DNA of 64,000 nt. It comes from Sweltsa coloradensis (Eukaryota; Arthropoda; Insecta; Plecoptera; Chloroperlidae). The DNA lies in the NCBI GenBank assembly GCA_024449915.1, contig JAMZAV010004549.1, positions 1 to 64,000 of the forward strand, given 5' to 3'. The notes under the pieces are model-generated. The model was not told the origin of the DNA, ran no database searches, and was given only the letters and a program-made list of their open reading frames with translations. The position numbers and the translations under genes were made by a program. Position 1 is the stretch's first letter; every line of letters begins with the position of its first letter. This document shows, in pieces, positions 24,196 to 36,774 of the stretch.

Positions 24196-27100
24196 GTAAG
24201 TGCAGCTAGGAGAGAAGAATCTGAAGACCTTTAGATTGCAATACTAAATCCTTGCTTCAATGTTACATGGTAGATGTTAAAAAAAAAGTACCCCACACCC
24301 CTTTAGAATTTTAAAGTTACGTTTAAACCCAGGTTAAATTTCCCTTTTAAAAAAAAAACTGTTGAACTGTTTTGTACTTTTGGGGGTTTTCCACTTTGAA
24401 CCCAAAGCTAAAAGTAGGGGGATCCCCGATCATTTTTAAAAAAAATTTTTTTGTAGGAAAAGGGACGTGGTCAAAAATTTAAAAACCATTAAAAAAAGTT
24501 TTTTTATTTTAAAGCTTTTAAAAGGGGAAATTTTTTTTAGGATTTTTTAGGTTTTTTAAGGGGGTATTTCACTATGGGATAATATTTAAGGGTTTTTAAA
24601 TTTTCCTGATGTATTTTTAAATACAGGGCTAGGGGGAAAAAAGGGGGTGCAGTTATAGCTTAGGGGTTTGACTTTTGCTTAGCATTCACATTAAAGTAAA
24701 TTTATTAAAAAAATACCGAAATTTAATTTAAATTTTGTAAAAATATTTCAATTTTTTTTCCAAAAAAAAAAATTAAATGCAATGCGCAATTAAGTATTTC
24801 AATACAACATATTATGTTTCATGTATAACATTACAAAATGTAGTATCCTGAGGCTCAACAAAGGTCTTCTTGCAATATCCTTTTTCATGGAATTTGTAGC
24901 TTATTGGGCGTTTAATGGCCCCAATAAATTTAAAAGGGGGAATTTTTAATTTTGTTTTTCGGGGTTTATGTTATTTAGGGGATCCCCCAAAAGGGGCTAT
25001 TAAAAAACGGTTTTATCACCCAGGCAAAAAAAGTAAAACCCCCCTTTAAAATTTGGGTTGGGGGGAGACTAGGCCTAAACCCATTTACGATTTTTCAAAA
25101 AATCACAAAATTTCCTTTTCATGTCACCTTTTTTTAAACGAAAAGAGAGAAGGGATCCAGAAAACGACGAGGACTGCAATTCAACAATCAAACACAGTCT
25201 ACCCTTTGTAATTGTGGGTTTTTTTGGGGAAAATATAATTATTTAAACTCCAATGGGGAAAAAACTTTTTCATAATGTCTGTTAAAAACTCTGTTAAAAA
25301 CAAACTGATTGTTAAATTGGACGCAATGTTACATGTGTTTAGCTTTACGGAATTCTAATAACAATTAATGTTGTAGTATCGTATTGAAGACAACAATACG
25401 AGCACAGCTTTCAGCTCTTTTAGTGAAAAGTGTCAAGGGTCCTGACCGGGTTTTCTTCCCCACCCCCTGGCATATGGGTTTACATTGTATCGAACGGGTT
25501 TTTATAAAAAATATAATGGTAAGGGTGCATAAGTAAACCGTTTGCATAGATAGAAAAAAAAATGGCCAGTATTAATCAAGAAATAAACCCAACTATTTGG
25601 GGAGGGACCCAAAAAAATTGTTTTCGGGTTAAAAAATTTGGAACTTTTTTAGAGGTTTTGGGTTTGAGTTTGAAATTCAAAAAATTTAGTTTTGGTTATT
25701 TTAAAAATTTAAAAAAATTTTAAACCCCAAAAATTTAATTTAAAAATTTCTTCAATTTTTTAGTATCTAGCAAAATTATTCAGTTAAAATCAATTTAAAA
25801 CAACCCCAAATGGATTTGCATAAAGGGTTAAAATGGCATTTTAGTTTATTAAATTAAATTTTTTTAAGGAGGGAAATAGTAAACCCGTTCTCCATTCACA
25901 CCAGGCCCCTTGGGTTTTCCCCTTTTCAAAAACTGAGAAAAGGGTTTTTTTAATTACTGAATTTTGAATTGGGCTTACATAAAATTTAAATTTATAAGGT
26001 TTTTTTGGGTTTGAAGTTCGAAGTTTGGAATTTTTTTTTTTTAAATTAAAAGTCCCATCTTTTTTCAGGGGGTATAACAATTGATTTACAAAAGACGGTT
26101 CAAAACTCTGAAATAAAGATTCGACCAAATTTTAAAAATCAATGCCAATGATCAAAACAATGATCCTTGAAACATCCAAATTTAAGCAAAAGGGTTTACC
26201 CCGAAAAAAAGCGTTTTTTAGGGCTCTGCTTGGCTTAAGGGAAATCTTTTTGGAAGTTGAGGAAAATTCAAAATTTTTTGAATCTTGAACTCAAAAATTT
26301 TAAAATTTTTAACTCTAGTGAAAATTAAAAAAAAAATTTTGGGTTTGGGGGTTTGGAAAATTTTGAAAAGTTTTCCCATCCCTATGTACACCTGGGCCAA
26401 AAAGTAAATCAAGGGCTGGGGTGGGTATTGGGAGATACAACATGGGTCCTTGTTTAACTTGGAAAGCAAAGGTGTTTCGGGGTTTTTCTTGGTGAGTTAA
26501 AAAATAAAAAAAATGCAGCGATAGGGGGAGCTATTTAATTTTAATGCCACCCCCGCCTTTTTAAGGGAAACCCAAATTCAAAGGGCAACTATCTTTGCCT
26601 AGGGTAGTTTTTAAAAAAGTTTTTTAAAATTGTAAAAAGTAGGGGGTGAAATTTGATTAGATTTGATAAAATATTTTTCATGAAACCTATTACATTTTAG
26701 ACAAATGACAAAATTTTTAATTTTTTATAAAATATTACATACTTTTTATTAAATTTTAAAAAGTTTTTATAAAATATTTTTTTGAAAGCAAAAATAATTA
26801 AAAAACTTTTAAGAGAGGGTTTAGCTTTTCTGTTGAGTTTAAGGCAGTTATTTCCTTGTTTGCAAAAAAAAATTCGTTGTTTACCAATTGACCCCAAAGG
26901 TGAAGAATAGACCACCCAAAAAATTAAAAAATTTTTTTTTTTTTTGTTCTAGTAAGACAATTTACTAGAACGGGGCCCCGTGCATTGCAAAACAACATTA
27001 TCAATTAACCCTAGTGGGTTTTAAATTAAAAGGGTATAGAATCAATGTCCCTTTTTGCCCCAAAAATTTCCGATCAATCTGCGTTTTTTTCAGCACCAAA

Positions 27101-30100
27101 ACAAAATTTTGTTAACATTATTGTATCGGTACATACAGTTGTTACAAATGAAAGAATAATGTACAGTTATTTGTAAGAAAAAATTACAAGGTAATACGCA
27201 TCGTAGTAGGCTAAATTAAATTGAGCTTCGAACGAGGTCTCTTTTGATTCAATTCAAATTGTTTGTGCTATTCATCATACCCTTTGCTCAAATGGATTTG
27301 CACAACATATACATAATTATTTCTCACATAAAAATTTTACAACAAGCTATTTTTGGGCCCCTATACGTCTGCTCGATTCTTTATGCGCTATCTATTATCT
27401 ATTTATTTCCCCCCCTTCCCCGCCTTTGGAGGGTCGCTTGGGGTTTTTCCCAAACCCAAAAATTTTTATTTCTTTCTTCCCCTCCCAAGATTTATTCTTC
27501 CAAACTTTTTTTAATTTTTTTCCGTATGGTGGTTTCCCTTCCCTCTCTTCCTTGGGCCTTTCCCCCTCTTCTTCTTCCTTTTTTATACAGGGTATATAAT
27601 AAAATTTTAAGTCAAAAAAAATTGGGTAGTTTTTCCTCCCCAAACCCCTTTCCATCATTATAATTTTTTTCAGGAAATTTTTTGGCAGTTGGATGGGGCT
27701 TGGGCCCAAATTAATTATGTAAAAATTTAAAATTTAAAATTTTTAAAAAAGGGGTTTTAAACAAAAATCCAGGCAAAAATTTACAAAAAATCCACAACAC
27801 TCCCAGACCTTTGGGCCACCAAAAAATTTAAAAAATTTGCAAAGTAAGGGTGTTTGAAAAGGATTTTTCTGTCTTTCAAAACATCCCTTTTCCCCTAAAT
27901 ACCAAAAAAATAAATTTCCCTTTTTGGATACTTTCCATAAAAACAAAACGGTTTCTAAAACAAAAAAAATTAGAAAAATGTATCTGGAAATTTTGGGGTT
28001 TTTTGCATAAACCCCTATTTCTTGATAGAGAGCCATCCATCCCTTTCAAACAAATGCAATTTGGGTGAAAACAAAGTGGTTAAAAAGTGTTGAGGAACAA
28101 TCTCTTGCATTCCACATTTAAGCCTGGTTTTCCCGAACTCGTCAGCAGTTTAACTCAAACAAAGTTCATTACAATTCTTTATAAGAGTTCATCTATTGTA
28201 TTTGCAGTCTTATTATCCGTGTATCTTCATTGGGTACAGAATTTTAAAAGCTGAAATATCCCGGGGCTGGAATGTTGTTTTAAAATGTAATCATCAACAA
28301 TGGTACTAGCTAGCACTTGTACTCGAGGCTCAAATGATATTTTGTTTATTCCACAATAAATGCTGCAAGACTTCCAGATTGAATACAATTCCCCCCTTTC
28401 AGTAATAAATTTTTGATATGAAAACTTGAAAAGGGCTATTTTGCGCCAGACAAAGCAAAAAAAAATTTTTACGTGTATTGTTTTTTTAGTAAAAATTTAA
28501 ATTTAAAATTTTTAAAAATATAAAATAAAGTATTTTTTTCCCTGGGAAAACCAAAACACTAATTAATGATAACAGTTTAAAATTTAAAAGTAAAAAGGGG
28601 AAAAAAACCAAAAGTGAAAAAAACAAGGGTTAAAAAGGTCAAATTGGGAAAAAAATGTAAGTGGAATAAGCATTTTTTTTTAAAAGCTGTTGTCAAGGGA
28701 AACCAAAGGCTAAGGGACAATATTAGAACATTCAACATTAAGTCAAATTGCACTAAAAACACTTTTTTTTGTATTCACCCTTTTTAATTTTAAATTTTTA
28801 AAACCAAATTTCACTGTATTTTGTTTTCCTTAGGTTAACCCGTAGGTATGCAAAAAAAATACTGTGAAATCTCGGTTTTTCACTTTTTAAAAACTTGGGG
28901 GCCTTTTTTTTAAAATTGTACGATTTTGCCCGTTTATTATCTTTTATTAAATGTTTATTCTGCACTTGATGTAGGTGTGTTGCTCATCATTGCATTACAT
29001 GGTTTTTACTAATTTATAAAACGGAAAATTTAATTTGTAAAAGTACAAAAGGGGAAAAGGTAGATGTGTGTCACCATTAACCATTCTGTATGTTAATATG
29101 TAATATCAATTATAATGTATTCACATCAGTCACCAAACTTTTCTTTCTGTGTACTGTATTTATATACTGTTACACTGTTAAGCTTTTGACACTACTTCAT
29201 AATACTAATAGTTTAAGTATGAATTTTTCATTCACTGATCGTAACAAAAATGGGCATCTCTGGAATTTTCCACCATTTATTGTTGGTATCACTGGCAACC
29301 GGTGTAATGGCTGTTAAATTGCTATCCTTGCCTACATGGACTGACGCCATTGATGGCAAATGTTGCATTCTTTCTCTTTCGTTTTGGGAAAATGGGGAGG
29401 GTTGACACCAAAGTTTTATTTTATTAATTTTGGGCCCCCCCTGCCAAAAAAAAATAAAAAAATTGTTTACAAAAAAATATTAAAATAGAAAATAATATTA
29501 TTTTGAAATTTATGTCACAAAAAAACACACAAGGGCTTCCAAAAATAGTTTTCCTTGTAGGTGTTATTATCATTGTAACATTCCAATGTAAAACCAAAGG
29601 AGTGGGGCAAGTTTTCCTTTCTTTTTGTTTGTAAAAAGTAGGTACTGTAGTGTGCTTACTACGGGATTTTTTTTTTTGTTAAAAAAAGACGGGTCAAACC
29701 CATTTTTTGGGTTTAAAAATTTAAAAAAAAACATGAAAGGGTCGCAAAAATCTTGAAAAAAAATAATCAATAGTAATATCATTGTAAATGGGTTTTAGAA
29801 AAAATATAAAATATATCCTATTATATTTGGGTGTTTGGGCTTTTATGTAGTAATCTAGTTTTTTCATTAATTTAACCAAGTAAAAAACTTTTAACAGTAA
29901 TGTTTTTGAGTTTTTTTTTATTTTGTTATTACGTTTTTTTTATTTTGAAATAAAAAAAATAGAGAACAATACACGTGCTTAATTTAAAGATAAAAACCCT
30001 AGGATTAGATTAGGTACCCATAACAAATTTTTAGAGGTTATAAAACCAAAATGTTTCTTTTTTGCACCAAACTAAGACTGCCCGGGGGGGGAAGTTCATT

Positions 30101-32944
30101 AAAAACCCGTAGGTGGGGGTAAGGGAAAAAGGTGGGGAAGCAATGAGGTCAAGGGGCTGGTATAGTATAGTAGTGAGCCAATCGAGGGGTCTTTTTTGGC
30201 ATTTCTAATTTTATTTGTATGAGTGGCCCGGAAAAAAGATTTTAGAGAAATCCCCCAATTATTAGGATTAGGGGTTATCAAAAAAAAAAAAAATTGGTTG
30301 CAGTAGGGCCGGTTTCGGGTCTTGGGCTCGCCAAAACCCCAGTGAAAGAATTCGAGGAAAAAGCCCTTGGACGTCTCATGTGGATCAATTTTTTTAGTAG
30401 GGTTTTAAAGTGACAAAAACCCACCACTTACCCAACTTGTGTTTGGCAGAGGGAAAAAACAAAAACGGGCCAAAAAAAATAGCTTTTTTAGCAAATGAAC
30501 TTCCCGTCAACCACTAATGCTTTTCAAAAAAGCACATTTTTGAATGTTTGAGTAAACTGTTAGTTTTTTTAATCAAGCAAACCAAGTCCCCGTGTTGCCC
30601 TACCACCCCGGGCAAATTTAAAAAGGTTTTTTATTTTTTTCAAAATGTAAAAAAACCCCAAAAATACAATTTTAGTTTTTCAATATGAAGGAAAAATTGA
30701 GAAAATGACTAAAGTAAATGTGCCACTGTGATTTTTCCCCCTTTTTGGAAATTTCCCAAACTTCACCCCCCCCATCCCCTTTTCAATGGGCCAAATTTGT
30801 TGCCTTGTTTCCCGTTTTTTTTGGGGCCCTTTACCCCCCGGCAAATGTGGGTCAAAAAACCCCCAAAAGGGAAACACTGGGTTCTTAGGGCCATTTAAAA
30901 TCTACGTTTTAAAAATCCGTTTAGGTTAGAGGGGAACGTAAAAGCTCAAGTCCTTATTTGTCATAAAAAATCTTCAATTTTGTACGGGTATTTTAAATTT
31001 AAGGAAAAGGGTAAAGGCAACATTTTTTGTCATAAAATAGCACTGCCCCTTTAAATTACCCCCTTTAGGAAAAAAAGAAACAAGGTTACACATAAAAAAA
31101 AAATTTTTTTAGGCCAAATAAAAATTAACTTAATTTTAAAAAGGGTTTGATGTGTTCAATAATAAAATTTTCAAGTGTCAATGTCATCATGGAGGGCCCA
31201 AATATCGTTTTTAAAACACAAAAAGTTGATTTCAATGCCCAATTGTCAAATTTAAAAAAAATTTAAAATTTATTTTTGGAAACTAAAATTTACACAAACG
31301 TGGGTTTTTGGCCCCTTTTTTTGCCCACTTACTAAAAAAACAGTCATATTAAGAAAACATTTTGGGAAAAAAATCCCTTCCAAAAAATTTTAGGTCCCTA
31401 AATATTGCCCCCTAGTTGCCCGTCAGCTGCCAGAGGCAATGAGAAAGAACTAGAAGGTTTGAAGTGGTGGTTTGGGGGGGTGGGGGGTGGGGGGGTTTTC
31501 TGCATGGGGGGGGACCACAGTTCATTTGTGTCACCACGACCCCCATGGATAAGATTTGAGTGTTGGGGAAATTTAAACCCGCCCAGGCACCGGGCCCACA
31601 AAAACTTGCAGACAAACAAACAAAAAGCCCCATGTGGGGAAGGGGCTAAAACTAGTACCTGCACCACGGGGGAGCGAGGAAGGTTTCAGTCAGTGAGGGC
31701 AAAGAATGTGAAGCTAAAAAGCAGTGTGGGGAAAGGGTGTTGGCAGTAAAAAAATTTAAAAATTTTGGGGGAAGGGCAGAATGATTTTTTATCCCCCTAT
31801 CAATTGGGTTTCAAGAAAATTTAACGGTCAAATTTAATTTTAAAAATTTCAAAATTTTAAAAACCCTAAATCCCTGGATAGAAAAGGATGATTCCAAAAT
31901 CAAATTATGGGAAGTTGAGTTAAAAATTTTGGGTACGGGGACCCGGGTCATTTTGGGGCAAGGTTTCACGTAATATTTAAAAGTTAATAGGGGGAGTATT
32001 GATAATAAAGGGGAGATGTGGGGTTGGTAAACTAGTTAGTAAAAGGGCCCACCTCATGGCATCCCAGCAAAACCCGGAACTGAAAAAAAACTGGACAGTT
32101 TTAAAGTTAAAAATTTTAAAGAAAGAGAATCCATTCTCTTGTCTTTGTAGGTTATTTTATTTAGTATTTTAAAGTCAACAGTGGAAAAAAACCCTAAAAC
32201 AATGGTTTAGGGTTAGAGGTATGAGAAGTTTAAATTTGCTTTAAACCCCAGGGAGGGTTTTCCTTTTTTGAATGGGGAGCAGGTAAAAACTGGGGGGTTG
32301 TCCAGGCTTTCCCGATACTTAGGAATCCACTCTCCCCACCCGTCACGAGAAACCCTCATTTTGGAACCCCCCGTTTGGAATTAGAACATTTGTAGACAAA
32401 TTTTGTTTAATTTACTGGGGTATGAAAAATTTGATCGATTTACCAAGGGGAGATTGAAACAACGGGAATACGGAATTAGGGGGAAAGGGGGGTGTTTGGG
32501 GCAAAAAAGGTTTTTTTGCAAAAACATATTTTTTGAGGATTTAAAAGTAAACAAAAAATGGCAAATCCAAACCCCCCCCCCCCCTCAAAAAACATGTTTT
32601 TCCCCAACCAAAATTTAAAAATTAAATTATTTTGGCTCAGGCATTTTGGGGCCCGGGTTTAAAATTGCTTTTCATTGCAAAAAAAAAAGGGATCGGGTTT
32701 TTCCCTTTTTCAAGTTTAAACCCTGGAATTTTGGGAAAAGTTACTGGCATTACTGGACCGTAAAAATTAAAGGGGGGGGCGTCTGTGATTCTCGTTCCCC
32801 GGGTTTTGGCCTAAACTTATTTGCAACAAAAAAATTGGCAACCATGTTAGCACTTCAAAATGTAAACAATTGTGTAAACAGACGAAAATGGCGACAATGT
32901 TTATCGAGTGTTTGTTTTTGGGGGCTAGTTTCGCAGTATACGAA

Positions 32945-33248
32945 TTAAAGCGCCAGTCAGACGATCGAGAAAATCGCGGAGTCTGGGAGTAGGCCTGCAC
33001 TCTTTCACATAGAACTAACCACCTCGTTGTCAGACGATGAGCCAGCGAGCTCGCGCTCGCCTTGAAAAATGTCCAGTTTGTTCAACTTCCTATCGAGTCG
33101 AGTTAGCGAGCGCCAATCAGAACCCACTACCATAACACGTGACCAGTGAACACCAATAGATGGCGTTATTGCTACCTTCATTGTCTGTAGTGTGACAAGG
33201 ATAGTAATAAACTCGCGCGATTTTCTCGATCGTCTGACAGCCGCTTAA
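32945..33248. mobile_element. MITE flanked by TTAA
   Basis: Inverted ends GTCAGACGATCGAGAAAATC (32956-32978 in full, 23 bp) and its exact complement at 33216-33238. The element is bounded by TTAA at 32945-32948 and 33245-33248, the target used by piggyBac-type transposons. A partial extra copy of the motif (GTCAGACGAT) lies inside near 33030. No protein. piggyBac kinship is inferred from TTAA alone. Confidence 0.7.
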
Positions 33249-33770
33249 CCAAGAGATGTTTATCCATGCACCTTGTAAATCAATGTTCAATCCATACATT
33301 CTTTCGTCAGTTAACGTGTTGTTGCCAATTTGAAGGGGTACATAATTGAGCATCTGCATTGTACATTAACTTTTACAATGCAATAAAATATAACCAAACC
33401 GAAATAAAAATAATTTCCGTTTGATCCCCTGTAAAAAAAACATGTTATGCAGTGAATATAAAGTTAAAGTTTGGGGTAAAGAAAATAATTTATCTTTAAA
33501 ACTGCAGTTGTTAACTTGAATTTGAACCCCAGTTTTATGTTTTTAATTTTTTAATTCAATTCTTACCTATAATTAAGTACATAATAATTTACATAAATGG
33601 GGTAGATAGCTAGACCTTGGCCAGAAACTGTTAAGAGGGCTGGTCCACAAAACACAATGCATGTGTATTTTTCTATTACCTATATAGTATAGAGAAACAG
33701 TTAACGTACAATTCATTAAAATGTGCACACTTTCAATTCCTACTATTCAATGAACTTACCAGGAACAGTA
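33249..33770. other. No gene recognised
   Basis: Clean AT-rich sequence, with nothing I can name. Confidence 0.4.
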
Positions 33771-34493
33771 CTAGGGAAACGCCAAAGTCGCTGTTAGACG
33801 AGTGAGTGAGCCATGTGTTGAGTACCCGGTGTTACATTTCCTTTTCTCCCCCTATCTAAGGCTAATGCGCCACTCTAGCCTAGGGGATGTGGGAGGAAAG
33901 TCCCGTGCTGGTCAGAACCAGCCACGGGTAGGGGGAGGAAAGGGGGGTTCTCATATCATGGTCGACATTGTTTTTGATCATTATCGTGTTGTCTTGGTCG
34001 TCGTCGTTGGGGTGGTGGTCAAGGCAAGGAGGATAGGTCCCCGAAACGAACGCCAGAGCTCGCATCCAATTTCAGGGAGTTAAAATCTTCCATGCTTATG
34101 GGCCGATGTTTGCATTTGAGTTGATAGATATTGCGTATAAATGATAGGAATTTAAGTTTAGTCGGTGTAACGACACGTAAAACGAAATGCCATAATGCGC
34201 CATATTGCATAATGCATAATCAAGATTGTATATTGGATTTGTTTGACCCATTCGTACAGCTATTAGCAAGAAATGATTTAAACATATTATAATATTTCCA
34301 GTATCCGGAACTCACGACGAGGACGTTGCTGTATTTGAGTTCCACCCACCACGTTTTTAAATATTACCATTTGCCTAAACTTAAAACCCTATTATTTATA
34401 CCTATATAATTATCAAACTTAAATGCAAATGTTGCCGTGTACTCAAAATATGACTCGCTCACTCGTCTAACAACGACTTTGGTGTGTTCCTAG
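33771..34493. mobile_element. Non-autonomous DNA element with 40-bp inverted ends
   Basis: The left end begins CTAGGGAAACGCCAAAGTCG and the right end finishes CGACTTTGGTGTGTTCCTAG. The 40-bp ends match at about 35 positions, including GTTAGACGAGTGAG. The interior has no convincing coding frame. A related half-end (CGCTCACTCGTCTAATAAAC) occurs at about 35084, next to another element. The superfamily is unclear. Confidence 0.65.
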
Positions 34494-35101
34494 TCAAGTT
34501 GGCTAAAGCGCCCTTATAGCCGAAATGTGGGAGACGTGGGTTCAATGCTCGGGAAAGATAATTGTAATTTCTGGATTGTACTTTTTAAATTATTTAACAT
34601 GTTTTGAAATTCATAAAACGAAGTTAGTCCATCATCTGTGACAATACTATGGTAAACATAGCCAGTACGAAATACATGAAAATATTGCAAGGTTTACTAA
34701 TCTACGAGCGGAATTTCGGGGTACCTTGACGTCCAACATTCGATTTACCTTGGACACGGCATTTCACAGCCAGGTAAATAACAAACAAAAAATATTATTT
34801 CAAAATGAAAATCATTGTCGTTAAATAATTCCTATGCATTTCAACGAATTTCCAGTTTTTTATTTCTTGCAGGTTTAAATCACAACAGATTGTGCTCATT
34901 TTGTTAGCAGTTCTCAGTTACCTGGTCACGGATGACTGTTTTAAAATTTCAGCTCAGTCTATTTGGCCGTTCGGCCGTATGGACTGGACAGACAGACATT
35001 TAACAAACTTTAACATTTAACATTTAACAGAATTAATCACGACCAAAGCCCGATCGAGTAGCGTTGTAGACTACGTTCGCTGCGCTCACTCGTCTAATAA
35101 A
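34494..35101. other. No gene recognised
   Basis: Clean sequence with no supported exon. Its right edge carries GCTCACTCGTCTAATAAAC, similar to the end of the preceding element, perhaps a second broken copy. Confidence 0.4.
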
Positions 35102-35653
35102 CAGTCTTGGGAACGTTCCCACAAAAAAGGAACTTTGAAAAGATATGATACTTCTGCCTAAAAAGGAACTGATCCAAGTTCCCATTCCTCTAAAAAAAAA
35201 AGAGCTGGACGTTCCTCACAAGGAACTTAGTTCCTTTCACATTCCTTTTAAAATCACTGATTTAAATAATAATGAATGTGATAGGAGTTATTTATCATTA
35301 TCATTACTTTTATTTAGTGAAGTGATAAAAAAAAAATTAATAAAAAAATGTTCCCAAGGAATCCTTCCGCTTCCAACACTTGGAATCTGATAAGTGGGTG
35401 GAGCCAGTTTCGTAAACACGGGATGTCCCAATATATATTTTATTTTGGTGTTTACAATATTGGGTACTTGAATTTGACGAGATTACGACGGCGAGAGGAA
35501 CTTATAAAGGAACCTTCAATTTGTTCTAAATTCACACGAAATAGTAACTTATTACGTTACAAGTTCCTGACCTGATGTAAGAAAAGGAATGTGTTCCCAT
35601 TAAAGTTCCTGAAAAGGAACGTATTACTAGGAACCCGTTCCTCTCTAACACCG
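35102..35653. mobile_element. hAT-like element packed with GGAAC/GTTCC words
   Basis: Begins CAGTCTTGGGAACGTTCCCA and ends GGAACCCGTTCCTCTCTAACACCG, an imperfect inverted pair. About 17 GGAAC or GTTCC words are scattered over both directions in 550 bp. The arrangement parallels the GTTCA-rich element at 12088, which begins CAGTGTTGGG, so the two are probably related families. No transposase. Confidence 0.55.
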
Positions 35654-35810
35654 AGTATAAACTACCTATTGTCATTGAGTATTTAAACTTGATCCAAATA
35701 AAATTATACACGGGGATTTTTGGCAGTAGGGGCCTACTGTACAAAAAAAGTGCATCATTTTTAATTTTCATAAATTGACAACTAAATGCATAGAAGAACG
35801 ATGGTCTTGT

Positions 35811-36260
35811 GTGTGGCTCATTGGTCTTGAGTGTGGCTCGTTGGTCTTGTGGTTAGCGTATCTGCTTCCAATGCAGAAGGACCAGGGTTCAATTCCCGCC
35901 AAAGTCAGAAGTTTTTTAACTTCTGATTTGGACTTAAGTCCATCAGTTCTTGTCTTAGGAGTTTGTAAACGGCAACTTTGGAGCCGTCCTAGCAACGAAG
36001 CACATAATAAATTCAGAGTTGTTCTGAATCAGCCTTGTTGATTGTGGCGTTGATTCGCGGGTGTTCGCACTGTCCATACCACTGATTGCTATATTTCATA
36101 TTAAAAATACCGATCTTTGGTTGGTTATCGCTCACTCGTTGATTGCGTCGGGGCCTACAGGGTGGGCTTGGTCGCTTTGATTTACTGTCCCCCAGGGAAA
36201 AATCAGTTAAATAACTGAGTGGGTAGACTCTAAATACATTTATTTATTTTTTTAATGGCA
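35811..36260 (+). mobile_element. tRNA-derived SINE, full-length form
   Basis: The tRNA-like head is at 35835-35900. Then come the body (CTTAAGTCCATCAGTTCTTG, CGTCCTAGCAACGAAGCACA, TTGGTTGGTTATCGCTCACT), a conserved hairpin region (CAGTTAAATAACTGAGTGGG, TAGACTCTAAATAC) and an ATTT-rich tail. The head is preceded by a 20-bp near-repeat of itself (GTGTGGCTCATTGGTCTTGA at 35811), perhaps a slipped or partly duplicated start. Related copies: 12498, 6320, 6446, 61437. Confidence 0.85.
35835..35900 (+). repeat. tRNA-like promoter head of the SINE
   Basis: Reads like a tRNA 5' part: GGCTCGTTGGTCTTGTGGTT (A box), an anticodon stem TCTGC/GCAGA with loop TTCCAAT (anticodon CCA by position), and GGGTTCAATTCCC (B box and T-arm). 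No acceptor stem closes it, so it is an internal RNA polymerase III promoter, not a working tRNA. Confidence 0.7.
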
Positions 36261-36774
36261 AATGACTTATGAGTAGAGGTGTGTGTTATTTACATTGGTA
36301 TATGTAATATAATAGCTATAGATGTGCAAAATTGGTTTTTAAAGTTTGAAATTCGCGCCTTAAAATAAAAATTCGCGATTTGTCGCGGTTTTTTTCCCAA
36401 AATCACAATTTTCTTAAAGCAAAACTAAAAAAACTAAAAAAAAAAAATACAAGTTTCAGGATAATTGATTGATTTTAATGATAAAAAAAAGCACATGAGA
36501 GTGAAGTTCAGAATCAGTTTTAATTTTAAGCTCAAATTTTAACCTTCATTTTAAGTTTCCGCAGTTTTTACCAGAATTAATTCGACTCCTGGCACCTCCA
36601 CCAAATTTTACGAAATTATTAATTTTTATATGTAATGTCTTTGATATGGATATGAAGTATTTTGAGTTTACTCTCGTTCAAACGATGATTACGATCTCAC
36701 AATCGCGTTGTATGACCCAGCACCTCCACCATATGTAGGCCCTACCAGACGGAATAATTTAATTTCGACTACGT

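Larger units (their letters stand above)
15641..32944. other. Long degraded-looking tract with islands of clean sequence
   Basis: Same homopolymer-stretched character as 8265-11640. Islands of ordinary composition occur at about 21030-21420, 23930-24280, 25130-25215, 27100-27400, 28080-28390 and 29090-29390. The only things I can support inside are two tandem duplications, an inverted pair, one degraded repeat copy and two weak exon candidates, listed separately. Everything else here is left unannotated on purpose. Confidence 0.65.

Noticed and set aside
31405..31749. A 114-codon plus-strand frame
   Set aside because: It is built on runs of G and C in the noisy tract with an equally open opposite strand.
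8265..32944. Many open frames of 60-140 codons
   Set aside because: They are made of homopolymer-coded residues in poor-quality sequence, and opposite strands are open together.
33802..34083. A 93-codon plus-strand gene
   Set aside because: It lies within a non-autonomous DNA element, begins in its inverted end and has no recognisable domain.
35835..35900. A tRNA gene with anticodon CCA
   Set aside because: It has A- and B-box-like segments and an anticodon arm, but no acceptor stem closes it and it heads a repeated SINE.
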